Positions 1 through 6,450 of a stretch of 8,232 nt of DNA are shown here, piece after piece (the stretch's first letter is position 1; each line of letters starts with the position of its first letter). The position numbers and the translations under genes are program-made. The notes beneath the pieces were generated by a model. It ran no database searches. It saw nothing but the letters and a program-made list of their open reading frames with translations, and was not told where the DNA came from. The stretch is from CAYMDP01 sp964389375. Its GTDB lineage: Bacteria; Bdellovibrionota; Bdellovibrionia; Bdellovibrionales; UBA1609. Location of the stretch: positions 1 to 8,232 of the forward strand of contig CAYMDP010000074.1 of assembly GCA_964389375.1 (NCBI GenBank). Reading direction: 5' to 3'.

Positions 1-166
1 CCGTGTTTTGATCTTCAAGGGGAATGTTTGCGACTTGGGAGTAATGTGTTTTTGCAGACCTTCGAAACACCCATAGGATCATTCCGACGAAGATCACAAA
101 AAATATCATAAGCGCGATCAATGTATATTCGGTATTTGTAAAATATTTGAGGCCCTCTTGCTTCAT
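1..166 (-). CDS. ccoQ: CcoQ-like small subunit of cbb3 oxidase (partial, runs off left edge)
   Basis: CcoQ is a small single-span membrane protein that stabilises the cbb3 oxidase complex, mainly its CcoP association. Translation from the ATG at 166-164 gives 55 residues without a stop before the window edge. It has a short polar N-terminus (MKQEGLKYFTNTEY), one hydrophobic segment at about residues 15-34, an Arg-Arg pair just after it (35-36), and a tail reading ANIPLED near the edge, which resembles the usual acidic end of CcoQ, so the gene is probably almost complete. Its start codon overlaps the ccoNO stop by one base (TAATG), and AAGGGG at 175-180 (minus strand) is a good ribosome binding site 8 nt away. 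Position directly after ccoNO is the classical one. The family has little sequence conservation, so the call rests on size, topology and context. Confidence 0.75.
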   Translation of the reverse strand, partial: MKQEGLKYFTNTEYTLIALMIFFVIFVGMILWVFRRSAKTHYSQVANIPLEDQNT

Positions 167-2295
167 TATTTTATCCCCTTTTGCCCAAGGGATTGAAGGT
201 AGGCAATTAAGGCCACAAGCTCTACATCGTGAAGACCCTCGGGTCCCCCTTGGGCCTGGATTTCGGTGGCAATCGCCCGGGCTTCTTCTTCCGCAATCCG
301 GTCTCCGTTTGCGACCGTTTCCTCGTCATAGGGGACACCGAGCATTTTCATGACAGATAGCTTTTTTCGAAGCGAATAAAAATCAATCTTCTTTCTCGCA
401 AGCCAAGGATAGTTCGGCATCAAAGAACCCTGGACCACCTCTCGAGGATTAATCATGTGGCGAACATGCCATAAGTGAGGATACTTTTTTCCTACTCGAG
501 CTAAATCAGGCCCGGTTCGCTTAGAGCCCCATTGAAAAGGATGATCATACATCGACTCTTCGATTGTGGAGGCTGGGCCATAACGAAGAACATCAAAATC
601 TAGTTTTCGAATCATCTGAGAATGGCAGACATGGCAACCCTCTCGAATATATAGGTCCCGGCCCGCAAGCTCTAGGGGACTATAGGGTTTAATTTTTTGA
701 GTCGGATCGATATAGCGATGTAGAGATAGAGTCGGCAGAATTTCAAACAAAGAGCCCACGGCGATGGCCACAAAAACCAGAACGCTGAAGACTGTCGCCA
801 TTCCTTCAAGCTTGCGATGTCCTTTTCCAAGTGGAACATCTTTATGAGCAGGTTGAGGAATGGTCTCTGGGGTTTCGTCCTTTGGCGCCATCTTCGCCGT
901 TTTCCAAAGATTCCAAGTAATCATGGCAAAGCAGGTGATAAACAGGGATCCACCTATGGCTCGGACATAATACAAAGGAACAATTCGAGTCACGGTTTCA
1001 ACAAAGTCCGGGTAAACAAGGCGTCCGGTTTCGTCGATGGCCATCCACATCAGACCCTGAGTGATGCCCGCAGCCCACATCGAAATGTAATAAAGAAGAA
1101 CTCCAAGTAGTCCGATCCAAAATGCCCAATTCGCAAGACGTAGACTATAAAGTTCAGTTTTCCACAGTCGAGGGACAAGATAGATGGCCATGCCGATGGT
1201 CATAAAACCATTCCAACCCAGGGTCCCGCCGTGAACATGACCAACGATCCAGTCTGTATAGTGAGCTAGGGCACTAACACTTTTAATAGAAAGCAAAGGG
1301 CCTTCGAAAGTGGTCATTCCGTAGAATGTAATTGCGGTCACCATAAACTTGATGACGGGATCGGTTCTTAAAAGGTGCCAAGCGCCACGAAGAGTTAATA
1401 GCCCGTTGATCATTCCACCCCAGCTTGGAGCCCAAAGCATTAAGCTAAACACCATTCCCAAAGTCTGTGCCCAATCAGGAAGTGCGGTGTAAAGAAGATG
1501 ATGAGGTCCTGCCCAGATATATAAAAAAACGAGAGCCCAAAAGTGAATAATCGAAAGTCGGTAGCTATAAATGGGACGGTTTGCAGCCTTTGGAATATAG
1601 TAATACATAAGCCCTAAAAAAGGCGTTGTTAAAAAGAACGCAACCGCATTATGTCCATACCACCACTGAACCAGGGCATCTTGAATTCCCGCGTAAACCG
1701 GATAACTTTTGAATAAACTGACCGGGATTTCGATAGAGTTAAAAATATGTAAAACCGCCACCGTAATTATGGTGGCGATGTAAAACCAGATGGCCACATA
1801 AAGATGTTTTTCTTTTCTGCGAACTAGAGTTCCAAAAAAGTTAATCGCGAAAACAACCCAGACCACCGCAATTGCGATATCGATGGGCCATTCGAGTTCT
1901 GCATATTCCTTTGACTGAGACAGTCCGAGTGGCAAAGTAATTGCCGCGCTAAGAATAATTGCCTGCCAGCCCCAAAAATGAATCTTACTTAAAGTGTCGT
2001 TAAACAGCCGAGTTTTTAAGAGGCGTTGGCTCGAGTGGTAAATTCCAGCAAAGATGGCGTTCCCGGCAAAGGCAAAGATCGCGGCATTTGTGTGTAAGGG
2101 GCGAAGGCGCCCAAAGGTCAGCCACTCAAGGTTAAAATTAGCCTGCCAAAAGGCCATCTGCAAGGCGGCAAGAAGACCCGCCAGAAAAGCAACGAGGCCC
2201 CAAGTAAAGGTGGCAATCAAAAACAGTTTTACGATCTCGTCGTCGTAGGTATTGGCTCGATTCGAGTGTTGCGGACTTGAGGAGGGCGAGGTCAT
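166..2295 (-). CDS. ccoNO: Fused cbb3-type cytochrome c oxidase subunits I and II (CcoN-CcoO)
   Basis: This is the catalytic core of a proton-pumping cbb3 terminal oxidase in the inner membrane, reducing O2 with electrons from c-type cytochromes. Residues 1 to about 470 are CcoN, a multi-span haem-copper subunit. H68 (RLRPLHTN) and H355 fit the low-spin haem b ligands, H353 (GHVHGG) the haem b3 ligand, H215 (WYGHNA), H265 and H266 (AGPHH) the CuB ligands, and Y259 the cross-linked tyrosine; E331 sits in the expected K-channel position. A linker at about 467-495 leads into CcoO: one membrane segment (about 499-522), then a periplasmic monohaem c domain with CHVCH at 554-558 and the likely axial Met at M626 (GSLMPNYPW). 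The 709 residues equal CcoN plus CcoO. No stop or frameshift separates them, so the fusion is real. The ATG overlaps the ccoS stop (ATGA) and has AAGGAA 7-8 nt upstream. All catalytic residues are present, so it should be functional. Confidence 0.97.
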   Translation of the reverse strand: MTSPSSSPQHSNRANTYDDEIVKLFLIATFTWGLVAFLAGLLAALQMAFWQANFNLEWLTFGRLRPLHTNAAIFAFAGNAIFAGIYHSSQRLLKTRLFNDTLSKIHFWGWQAIILSAAITLPLGLSQSKEYAELEWPIDIAIAVVWVVFAINFFGTLVRRKEKHLYVAIWFYIATIITVAVLHIFNSIEIPVSLFKSYPVYAGIQDALVQWWYGHNAVAFFLTTPFLGLMYYYIPKAANRPIYSYRLSIIHFWALVFLYIWAGPHHLLYTALPDWAQTLGMVFSLMLWAPSWGGMINGLLTLRGAWHLLRTDPVIKFMVTAITFYGMTTFEGPLLSIKSVSALAHYTDWIVGHVHGGTLGWNGFMTIGMAIYLVPRLWKTELYSLRLANWAFWIGLLGVLLYYISMWAAGITQGLMWMAIDETGRLVYPDFVETVTRIVPLYYVRAIGGSLFITCFAMITWNLWKTAKMAPKDETPETIPQPAHKDVPLGKGHRKLEGMATVFSVLVFVAIAVGSLFEILPTLSLHRYIDPTQKIKPYSPLELAGRDLYIREGCHVCHSQMIRKLDFDVLRYGPASTIEESMYDHPFQWGSKRTGPDLARVGKKYPHLWHVRHMINPREVVQGSLMPNYPWLARKKIDFYSLRKKLSVMKMLGVPYDEETVANGDRIAEEEARAIATEIQAQGGPEGLHDVELVALIAYLQSLGQKGIK

Positions 2296-2465
2296 TGGCT
2301 TTTTCCTTTCTTTTGCTGAATTTGGTCATCGTCATCAAACAACATTCTGTGGGCTGGGGTTTCAAGATCTTCGAATTGTCCTCGCCATGCAGCCCATAAA
2401 AAGCCGCCTAGAAAAATCGCACCTAAGAAAATGGCGGCAGGGACAAGCAGTTGAAGTAAACTCAT
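2292..2465 (-). CDS. ccoS: cbb3 oxidase maturation protein CcoS
   Basis: CcoS is a small membrane protein needed to insert cofactors (haem b and CuB) into CcoN. The product is 57 residues: a hydrophobic N-terminal span (about 3-25), then the family signature WRGQFEDLETPAHRMLFDD (27-45), and a charged Lys-rich end. The signature, particularly GQF-DLETPA-R, is very recognisable. The start ATG overlaps the ccoI stop as ATGA (2465-2462) and the stop overlaps the ccoNO start in the same way (2295-2292), so translation is coupled on both sides. GGAGAG at 2471-2476 (minus strand) is the ribosome binding site. A longer frame in the same stretch (2365-2138) is a shadow. Confidence 0.94.
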   Translation of the reverse strand: MSLLQLLVPAAIFLGAIFLGGFLWAAWRGQFEDLETPAHRMLFDDDDQIQQKKGKSQ

Positions 2466-4714
2466 TTGGACTCTCCAACTTGAAGTCGTGGGATTTTGTC
2501 GTGCGTTGATTTTGTAGAGGACTCTTCGATTGCAAAGGAAGACTGACTATTTAAATCATTTGTCTCGTGGGGAGCAATTTTTCGAAACTGTCGAATCCAT
2601 TGAGTCCCAATCAAAGCCGAGCTCAAGACCGTCAAAGAACTCAGGGGCATTAAGATTGCGGCAAGTAAGGGGTGAATATGGCCTAAAAGAGCGGCGCCCC
2701 CGCCAATTAAATTATATGTGAGTGACAAAAATAAATTCCTTCGAATGACCTTAAAACTTTCTTTCGAAAGTTTAAGGCTGGCAGAGATTAAATTCAAGTT
2801 GGGATTCGCAAGATAGATATCCGAAACTTTTAAACTGGCTTCCATACTTCCTTGCACGGCAAGGCTGACAGAGCTTGCGGCCATTGCGATGCTGTCATTG
2901 ACGCCGTCGCCAATCATCATGGCTTTAGAGGAGTTTTTAAGTACATTTTGTTTATCTTCAGGCGACATTCTAAAATGACAGTTTTCAAATGGGATTTCGA
3001 GTTTTTCAGCCAAATTTTTAACAGATTCCTCTTGATCTCCCGAAATTAATGAAAGCCGGTAGTCACGGTTTTTAAGTTCTAAGACCAAATCAAAGGCATC
3101 GGTTTTTATTTCGTCACCAAGCACAATTCCGAGGATCAATTTCCCGTCTTCATAAAGCCCCACTTGAGTTCCAATGACTTTCGATTCTATGGCCTGATCG
3201 AGGCTTTTTACTTCGTATAATCTTCCCTGCCAGTAGGCTTCGACTCCGCGACCTGGAATCTCTTGCCATTGCTCAAGGCTTAGTAGGTCTTGTTCTTCTG
3301 TCGAACGCAAGATGGCTTTGGCCACTGGGTGGTGTGCGCCTTGCTCAAGACTTTTAAGCAAACGGAGTTGTTCGGTTGAGGGGGCCTTTGGAAACCACTT
3401 CAAAACTTGAAGCTGAGCCTTGGTCAGAGTTCCAGTTTTATCAAAATAGATCTGTTTAATCTGAGTTAGCTTTTCAAGAACTAAGGCGCTTTTAATAAAT
3501 AGTCCTTTTTGCGCGGCAAGCATCAGTGCGAGGCTTTGGGTCAGAGGTGTTGCAAATGCAAACACACAAGGGCAGGCCAAAATAACAAGGGCAAGTCCGC
3601 GGCGAAGGCCTTCTCCAGGATCGGATCCTAAAAAGTAAAAAAACACTAAAATGGAAAGGCTCATCACAATGCGCGTAAACCAGCGCCCCATTCGATCGGC
3701 AAATTCAATCGTGGGAGTCTTTGTCAGGATCTCTTGCTCCATAGAGGACAAAATTCGAGATAAGCGGGTCTCATGACTTAATTTGGTCACTTTTAAAATA
3801 GATTCAGCGCTTAGATTTTTTGTTCCCGCATAAAGATTCTCACCTTTAAGAATTTTTTGCGGCAGCGATTCTCCGGTTAAAATCGAAGTGTCTAGATAAG
3901 AGGAGGTCGAAAAAAGTTCTCCATCAAAAACTAGAGTTTCATTTTCCCCGAGGACCAATAGGTCTCCGATATGGATTTTTTCAATTGGAACGAGGCTTCT
4001 GGTCGATCCCTCAATCTTCAAGACGACTCCACTTGGAGTAAAGGCCTTCAATAAAGAAGGGGAGAGGTAGCGGTCCTGAATGCGCATCAGTAGATAGCGG
4101 CTCGCAAGAAGTAAAAAAATCAAAGTGCTCAGGGAATCAAAATAAATATAAGGAGCAGAAGTCAGTAGACTGTAGACACTCATTCCAAAGCCAAACCAAA
4201 TCGCGGCAACAATTGGTAGGTCTATATTAGGACGTTTTGCTTTTAGGGACCGCCACAGATCCTGATAAAATGGGTAAGCGGAAAACAGCAGACTTGGTAA
4301 AAATAGAAAAAATGAGAGCCATTCGAAGAATCCCTTCAGCTCGCTCTGATCGGCTCCGGCGTAAATTGAAACCGAAAGTAACATAATATTTGCCATCGCA
4401 AATCCGGCCACACCCAAGCGCAAAAGGTGCCAGCGATTTTTCTCGCGATTTTTTTTTAATAAATCTGAGCTGTCCTGAAGGGGGCGGGCTAAGAATCCAA
4501 GTTCTAACAAATTTTGCGGGACATTTTTTAGGGCACTTGAGCTGCCGTGAAGAGTTAAAAGTTTTTGGCCGAGGTTGACTTGAACAAAACTAAGTCCCGG
4601 GAGTTGAGAGAGTGAGGACTCTATTTTATAGATACAGCGCGAGCATTTAATACCCTCGACATAAAACTGACTCTCTTGAGAGTCCTCGGATGTATTGATC
4701 ACTGTTGATTCCAT
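2462..4714 (-). CDS. ccoI: Copper-transporting P1B-type ATPase CcoI/FixI, cbb3 oxidase assembly
   Basis: This inner-membrane ATPase exports Cu(I) from the cytoplasm to supply CuB of the cbb3 oxidase. The 750-residue protein begins with one heavy-metal-associated domain (about 16-80) with the metal-binding pair C24-x-x-C27. Paired membrane helices lie at about 97-120, 130-150, 165-186 and 189-210. The actuator domain has TGES at 280-283. The membrane metal site CPC is at 381-383, followed by the phosphorylation motif DKTGTLT (D425), HHP at 461-463, and GDGVND at 602-607. The last two helices (about 660-680, 683-705) contain Y667-N668 and M689-S692-S693, resembling the Cu(I) site of CopA-type pumps. 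A polar Ser/Thr-rich tail (710-750) is longer than I would expect. It is the first gene of the operon, which separates CcoI from a general copper-efflux CopA. The start is not certain: the best Shine-Dalgarno-like GGGA is 13 nt upstream, and a GTG at codon 5 is an alternative. Confidence 0.95.
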   Translation of the reverse strand: MESTVINTSEDSQESQFYVEGIKCSRCIYKIESSLSQLPGLSFVQVNLGQKLLTLHGSSSALKNVPQNLLELGFLARPLQDSSDLLKKNREKNRWHLLRLGVAGFAMANIMLLSVSIYAGADQSELKGFFEWLSFFLFLPSLLFSAYPFYQDLWRSLKAKRPNIDLPIVAAIWFGFGMSVYSLLTSAPYIYFDSLSTLIFLLLASRYLLMRIQDRYLSPSLLKAFTPSGVVLKIEGSTRSLVPIEKIHIGDLLVLGENETLVFDGELFSTSSYLDTSILTGESLPQKILKGENLYAGTKNLSAESILKVTKLSHETRLSRILSSMEQEILTKTPTIEFADRMGRWFTRIVMSLSILVFFYFLGSDPGEGLRRGLALVILACPCVFAFATPLTQSLALMLAAQKGLFIKSALVLEKLTQIKQIYFDKTGTLTKAQLQVLKWFPKAPSTEQLRLLKSLEQGAHHPVAKAILRSTEEQDLLSLEQWQEIPGRGVEAYWQGRLYEVKSLDQAIESKVIGTQVGLYEDGKLILGIVLGDEIKTDAFDLVLELKNRDYRLSLISGDQEESVKNLAEKLEIPFENCHFRMSPEDKQNVLKNSSKAMMIGDGVNDSIAMAASSVSLAVQGSMEASLKVSDIYLANPNLNLISASLKLSKESFKVIRRNLFLSLTYNLIGGGAALLGHIHPLLAAILMPLSSLTVLSSALIGTQWIRQFRKIAPHETNDLNSQSSFAIEESSTKSTHDKIPRLQVGESK

Positions 4715-4722
4715 AAGTTGTA

Positions 4723-4760
4723 TTTGTTCCCAATGCTAAGGCCATGCCTGATGAAGTCAA
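4723..4760 (-). promoter_or_regulatory. Candidate promoter(s) of the cco operon, sigma70-type and sigma54-like overlapping
   Basis: Read on the minus strand, TTGACT (4760-4755), a 16-bp spacer and TAGCAT (4738-4733) form a moderate sigma70-type promoter with 5/6 and 4/6 matches. Overlapping it, AGGCATGGCCTTAGCA (4749-4734) has GG and GC 10 bp apart (4748-4747 and 4736-4735), the invariant spacing of a -24/-12 sigma54 promoter, though it is weaker than the plus-strand one. Either would start transcription only about 8-12 nt before the ccoI ATG, which is awkward for the weak ribosome site and lowers confidence. A third GG-N10-GC match at 4781-4768 gives a 42-nt leader but is otherwise poor. Confidence 0.35.
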
Positions 4761-4764
4761 TCTC

Positions 4765-4816
4765 TGGGCCTGCTGAAGGCCAAGGCTTGGGGCATCTTGG
4801 CCCATTCTCAAGGCTT
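4765..4816. promoter_or_regulatory. Cluster of dyads and a direct repeat, candidate activator binding region
   Basis: Visible elements are GGCCAAG (4778-4784) with its exact inverse CTTGGCC (4796-4802), the nested dyad CCAAG-G-CTTGG (4780-4790), TGGGCC/GGCCCA (4765-4770 and 4799-4804), and the direct repeat CAAGGCTT at 4781-4788 and 4809-4816. The cluster is about 110-145 bp upstream of the predicted sigma54 start site at about 4922 and about 50-100 bp upstream of ccoI, so one protein bound here could act on both directions. Enhancer function is an inference from symmetry and position; these GC-rich arms could also form RNA structure. Confidence 0.4.
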
Positions 4817-4896
4817 AAGTCCGAGATGAGATTCTGCCCATATCGACTACAGGTTCCTAGAGGCTCAGATTTTTGGCTAAATTCTGTGAGACATTA

Positions 4897-4912
4897 TGGC
4901 ATAGCGACTGCA
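4897..4912 (+). promoter_or_regulatory. Sigma54 (-24/-12) promoter of the NtrC-type regulator gene
   Basis: TGGCATAGCGACTGCA matches the sigma54 consensus TGGCACG-N4-TTGCA at TGGCA and TGCA, with the invariant GG (4898-4899) and GC (4910-4911) exactly 10 bp apart. The expected start site is about 4922, giving a leader of about 92 nt before the ATG at 5014. The downstream gene is itself a sigma54 activator, so positive autoregulation is a natural reading. This is the best promoter in the window, though it is a match by eye, not a mapped start. Confidence 0.6.
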
Positions 4913-4930
4913 AAAAAGAGTTCAAGAACA

Positions 4931-4950
4931 CAGATTTCAATGGAAATCTG
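4931..4950 (+). repeat. Perfect 8-bp inverted repeat in the predicted leader
   Basis: Arms CAGATTTC (4931-4938) and GAAATCTG (4943-4950) are exactly complementary around the 4-nt loop AATG. It lies about 10-30 nt after the predicted sigma54 start, so it could be a leader RNA hairpin or a protein operator. No T-run follows, which argues against a terminator. A smaller palindrome CCCA-AA-TGGG (4952-4961) comes right after. Confidence 0.5.
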
Positions 4951-4994
4951 GCCCAAATGGGACTAAATATCCCAGTTCGGGCTAAAATTAACTC

Positions 4995-5001
4995 AGAGGA
5001 G
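4995..5001 (+). promoter_or_regulatory. Ribosome binding site of the sigma54 response regulator
   Basis: AGAGGAG is a strong Shine-Dalgarno sequence ending 12 nt before the ATG at 5014, slightly longer than ideal. It supports this start, which also places the receiver domain's first strand at residues 6-10 as normal for the family. Confidence 0.7.
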
Positions 5002-5013
5002 TAAAAATATCCC

Positions 5014-6450
5014 ATGGCAACTTACGGACGAATTTTGGTGATCGACGACGATGCAGAGATGAGAGGTTTACTTCAGGACTTTTTAACGAACTCTGGATAC
5101 GAGGTCGAAGTCAGCGCCCTGGCTTCGGAAGCTTTCGAAAAAATTAGAAAACAAAAAGAAGAATTGGGCCACTGCCGGGAACTGGATTTAATCATCTCAG
5201 ATATTCAGATGCCAGAAATGGACGGAATTGAGCTGGTCGAACGCTTACACCGGTTTTTGCCCGAAATCCCGGTGATATTAGTAACGGCTTTTGGTGGAGT
5301 GGACTCGGCCATTGAGGCCACGAAAAAGGGAGCTTTCGATTATTTAACAAAACCTTTCAAGCTGACCGAGCTTGGGGTTCGAGTCTCGCGGGCTGTTCAG
5401 ATGAGGCGCCTGAAACTTGAAAATCAAATTCTAAAGACCGAAGTAAAACGATCTTGGAGTTTTTCTTCGATGATCGGAAAAAGCAAAGCGATCAAATCTG
5501 TCTTTGATTTGATCGAGCGAGTTGCCGACGCAAAAGCCAATATTTTGATCACCGGCGAAAGCGGAACTGGAAAAGAAATGGTCGCTCGGGCCATTCATGA
5601 GCGGGGTTCTAGGGCGAACTCCTCATTTGTCGCAATTAACTGCACTGCAATTCCAGAAAGCCTTCTTGAATCTGAACTCTTTGGGCATGCAAAGGGTTCT
5701 TTTACTGGAGCCATTCAGAAAAAGAAGGGTTTATTTGAAGAGGCCCACGGCGGGACCATCTTTTTAGATGAAATCGGCGATATGGATTTGGGTCTTCAGG
5801 CCAAATTATTGCGCGTTATTCAAGAAAGACGTATTCGCCCAGTTGGAGAGAATGAATACAAAGATATCGATGTTCGCATCATCTCTGCAACTCATAAGGA
5901 TCTGGTCCAAGCGGTAAAAGAGGGGCGCTTTCGTGAAGATTTGTACTACCGTTTAAGTGTTGTTCCGATTCATATTCCTTCCCTAAAAGAACGCAAAGAA
6001 GATATTCCCCTTTTGGCGAATTTCTTTTTAAATAAGTACTCCGCCGCAAACTCCTCTCCTGTTCAAGGCATTAGCCAAGGGGCGATGTCGGCCCTAATGG
6101 ATCAGTCTTGGCCGGGAAATGTGCGGGAGCTTGAAAATTTGATCGAGCGTTTGGTCGTCTTGTCCTCAAAAACTTTGATCGAAGTTGAAGATCTTCCTCT
6201 AAGCACGACTGCAGTCCAAGAGCCCCAAGAGGATTTTTATGGATCCGCCATTAGTGATTTGCCCACTTTGGCCCAACTTGAAAAGCGCTATATCGAGTAC
6301 GTTCTGCAGAAGTCCGGCGACAGAAAAGAAAAAGCATCGCAGCTTTTGGGAATCAACCGCCGCACTTTATACCGTAAAGAGCGTGAGTATGGCTGGGTTG
6401 TAGCAGATCCTGCTACGGAGTCTCTGATGGAGCATTCAGCGACACAGTAA
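5014..6450 (+). CDS. NtrC-family sigma54-dependent response regulator (REC-AAA+-Fis HTH)
   Basis: A cytoplasmic activator that, when phosphorylated, oligomerises and uses ATP to open sigma54 promoters. Of 478 residues, about 5-130 form the receiver: acidic D11-D12-D13, phosphorylated D63 (ISDIQMP), T91 and K113. The AAA+ domain (about 150-385) has Walker A GESGTGKE (181-188), the sigma54-contact loop as GSFTGA (228-233, a variant of GAFTGA), Walker B IFLDE (249-253), arginine-finger region GRFREDLYYR (304-313) and WPGNVRELENL (366-376). The Fis-type helix-turn-helix lies at about 437-458 (KASQLLGINRRTLYRK), followed by a roughly 20-residue tail. The receiver has about 9 extra residues before the strand carrying D63. 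It is divergent from the cco operon and converges on the kinase gene, overlapping its 3' end by 38 bp. A sigma54 promoter at 4897-4912 suggests autoregulation. Its targets are unknown; the adjacent oxidase operon is the first candidate. Confidence 0.95.
   Translation: MATYGRILVIDDDAEMRGLLQDFLTNSGYEVEVSALASEAFEKIRKQKEELGHCRELDLIISDIQMPEMDGIELVERLHRFLPEIPVILVTAFGGVDSAIEATKKGAFDYLTKPFKLTELGVRVSRAVQMRRLKLENQILKTEVKRSWSFSSMIGKSKAIKSVFDLIERVADAKANILITGESGTGKEMVARAIHERGSRANSSFVAINCTAIPESLLESELFGHAKGSFTGAIQKKKGLFEEAHGGTIFLDEIGDMDLGLQAKLLRVIQERRIRPVGENEYKDIDVRIISATHKDLVQAVKEGRFREDLYYRLSVVPIHIPSLKERKEDIPLLANFFLNKYSAANSSPVQGISQGAMSALMDQSWPGNVRELENLIERLVVLSSKTLIEVEDLPLSTTAVQEPQEDFYGSAISDLPTLAQLEKRYIEYVLQKSGDRKEKASQLLGINRRTLYRKEREYGWVVADPATESLMEHSATQ
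6400..6416. repeat. Perfect hairpin in the convergent gene overlap
   Basis: Arms GTAGCAG (6400-6406) and CTGCTAC (6410-6416) flank a 3-nt loop, ATC. The kinase stop codon (6415-6413, minus) lies inside the second arm, while on the plus strand the hairpin is within the C-terminal tail of the sigma54 regulator. Neither strand has a T-tract after it, so a classical intrinsic terminator is not supported, but it could pause polymerase or protect the 3' end of the kinase mRNA. Confidence 0.45.

Noticed and set aside
147..353. Plus-strand frame opposite the end of ccoNO and ccoQ
   Set aside because: It is antisense to well-supported coding sequence and has Pro/Arg-rich composition typical of shadow frames.
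2138..2365. Minus-strand frame of 75 codons overlapping ccoS and ccoNO
   Set aside because: It is out of frame with both; ccoS with its signature motif and ccoNO with its coupled start explain the region fully.
4695..4709. TTGAT repeated twice at the 5' end of ccoI
   Set aside because: It is a direct, not inverted, repeat and lies inside the coding sequence, so it does not fit an FNR dyad.
4749..4763. FNR/CRP-like site TGATGAAGTCAAT upstream of ccoI
   Set aside because: The two halves are one base too close for TTGAT-N4-ATCAA and only partly match, so it is not a credible FNR box.
4718..4966. Open plus-strand frame of 82 codons between the divergent genes
   Set aside because: It begins with TTG and has no ribosome binding site, covers the sigma54 promoter and the dyads, and its translation resembles no protein family. 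Chance openness is more likely.
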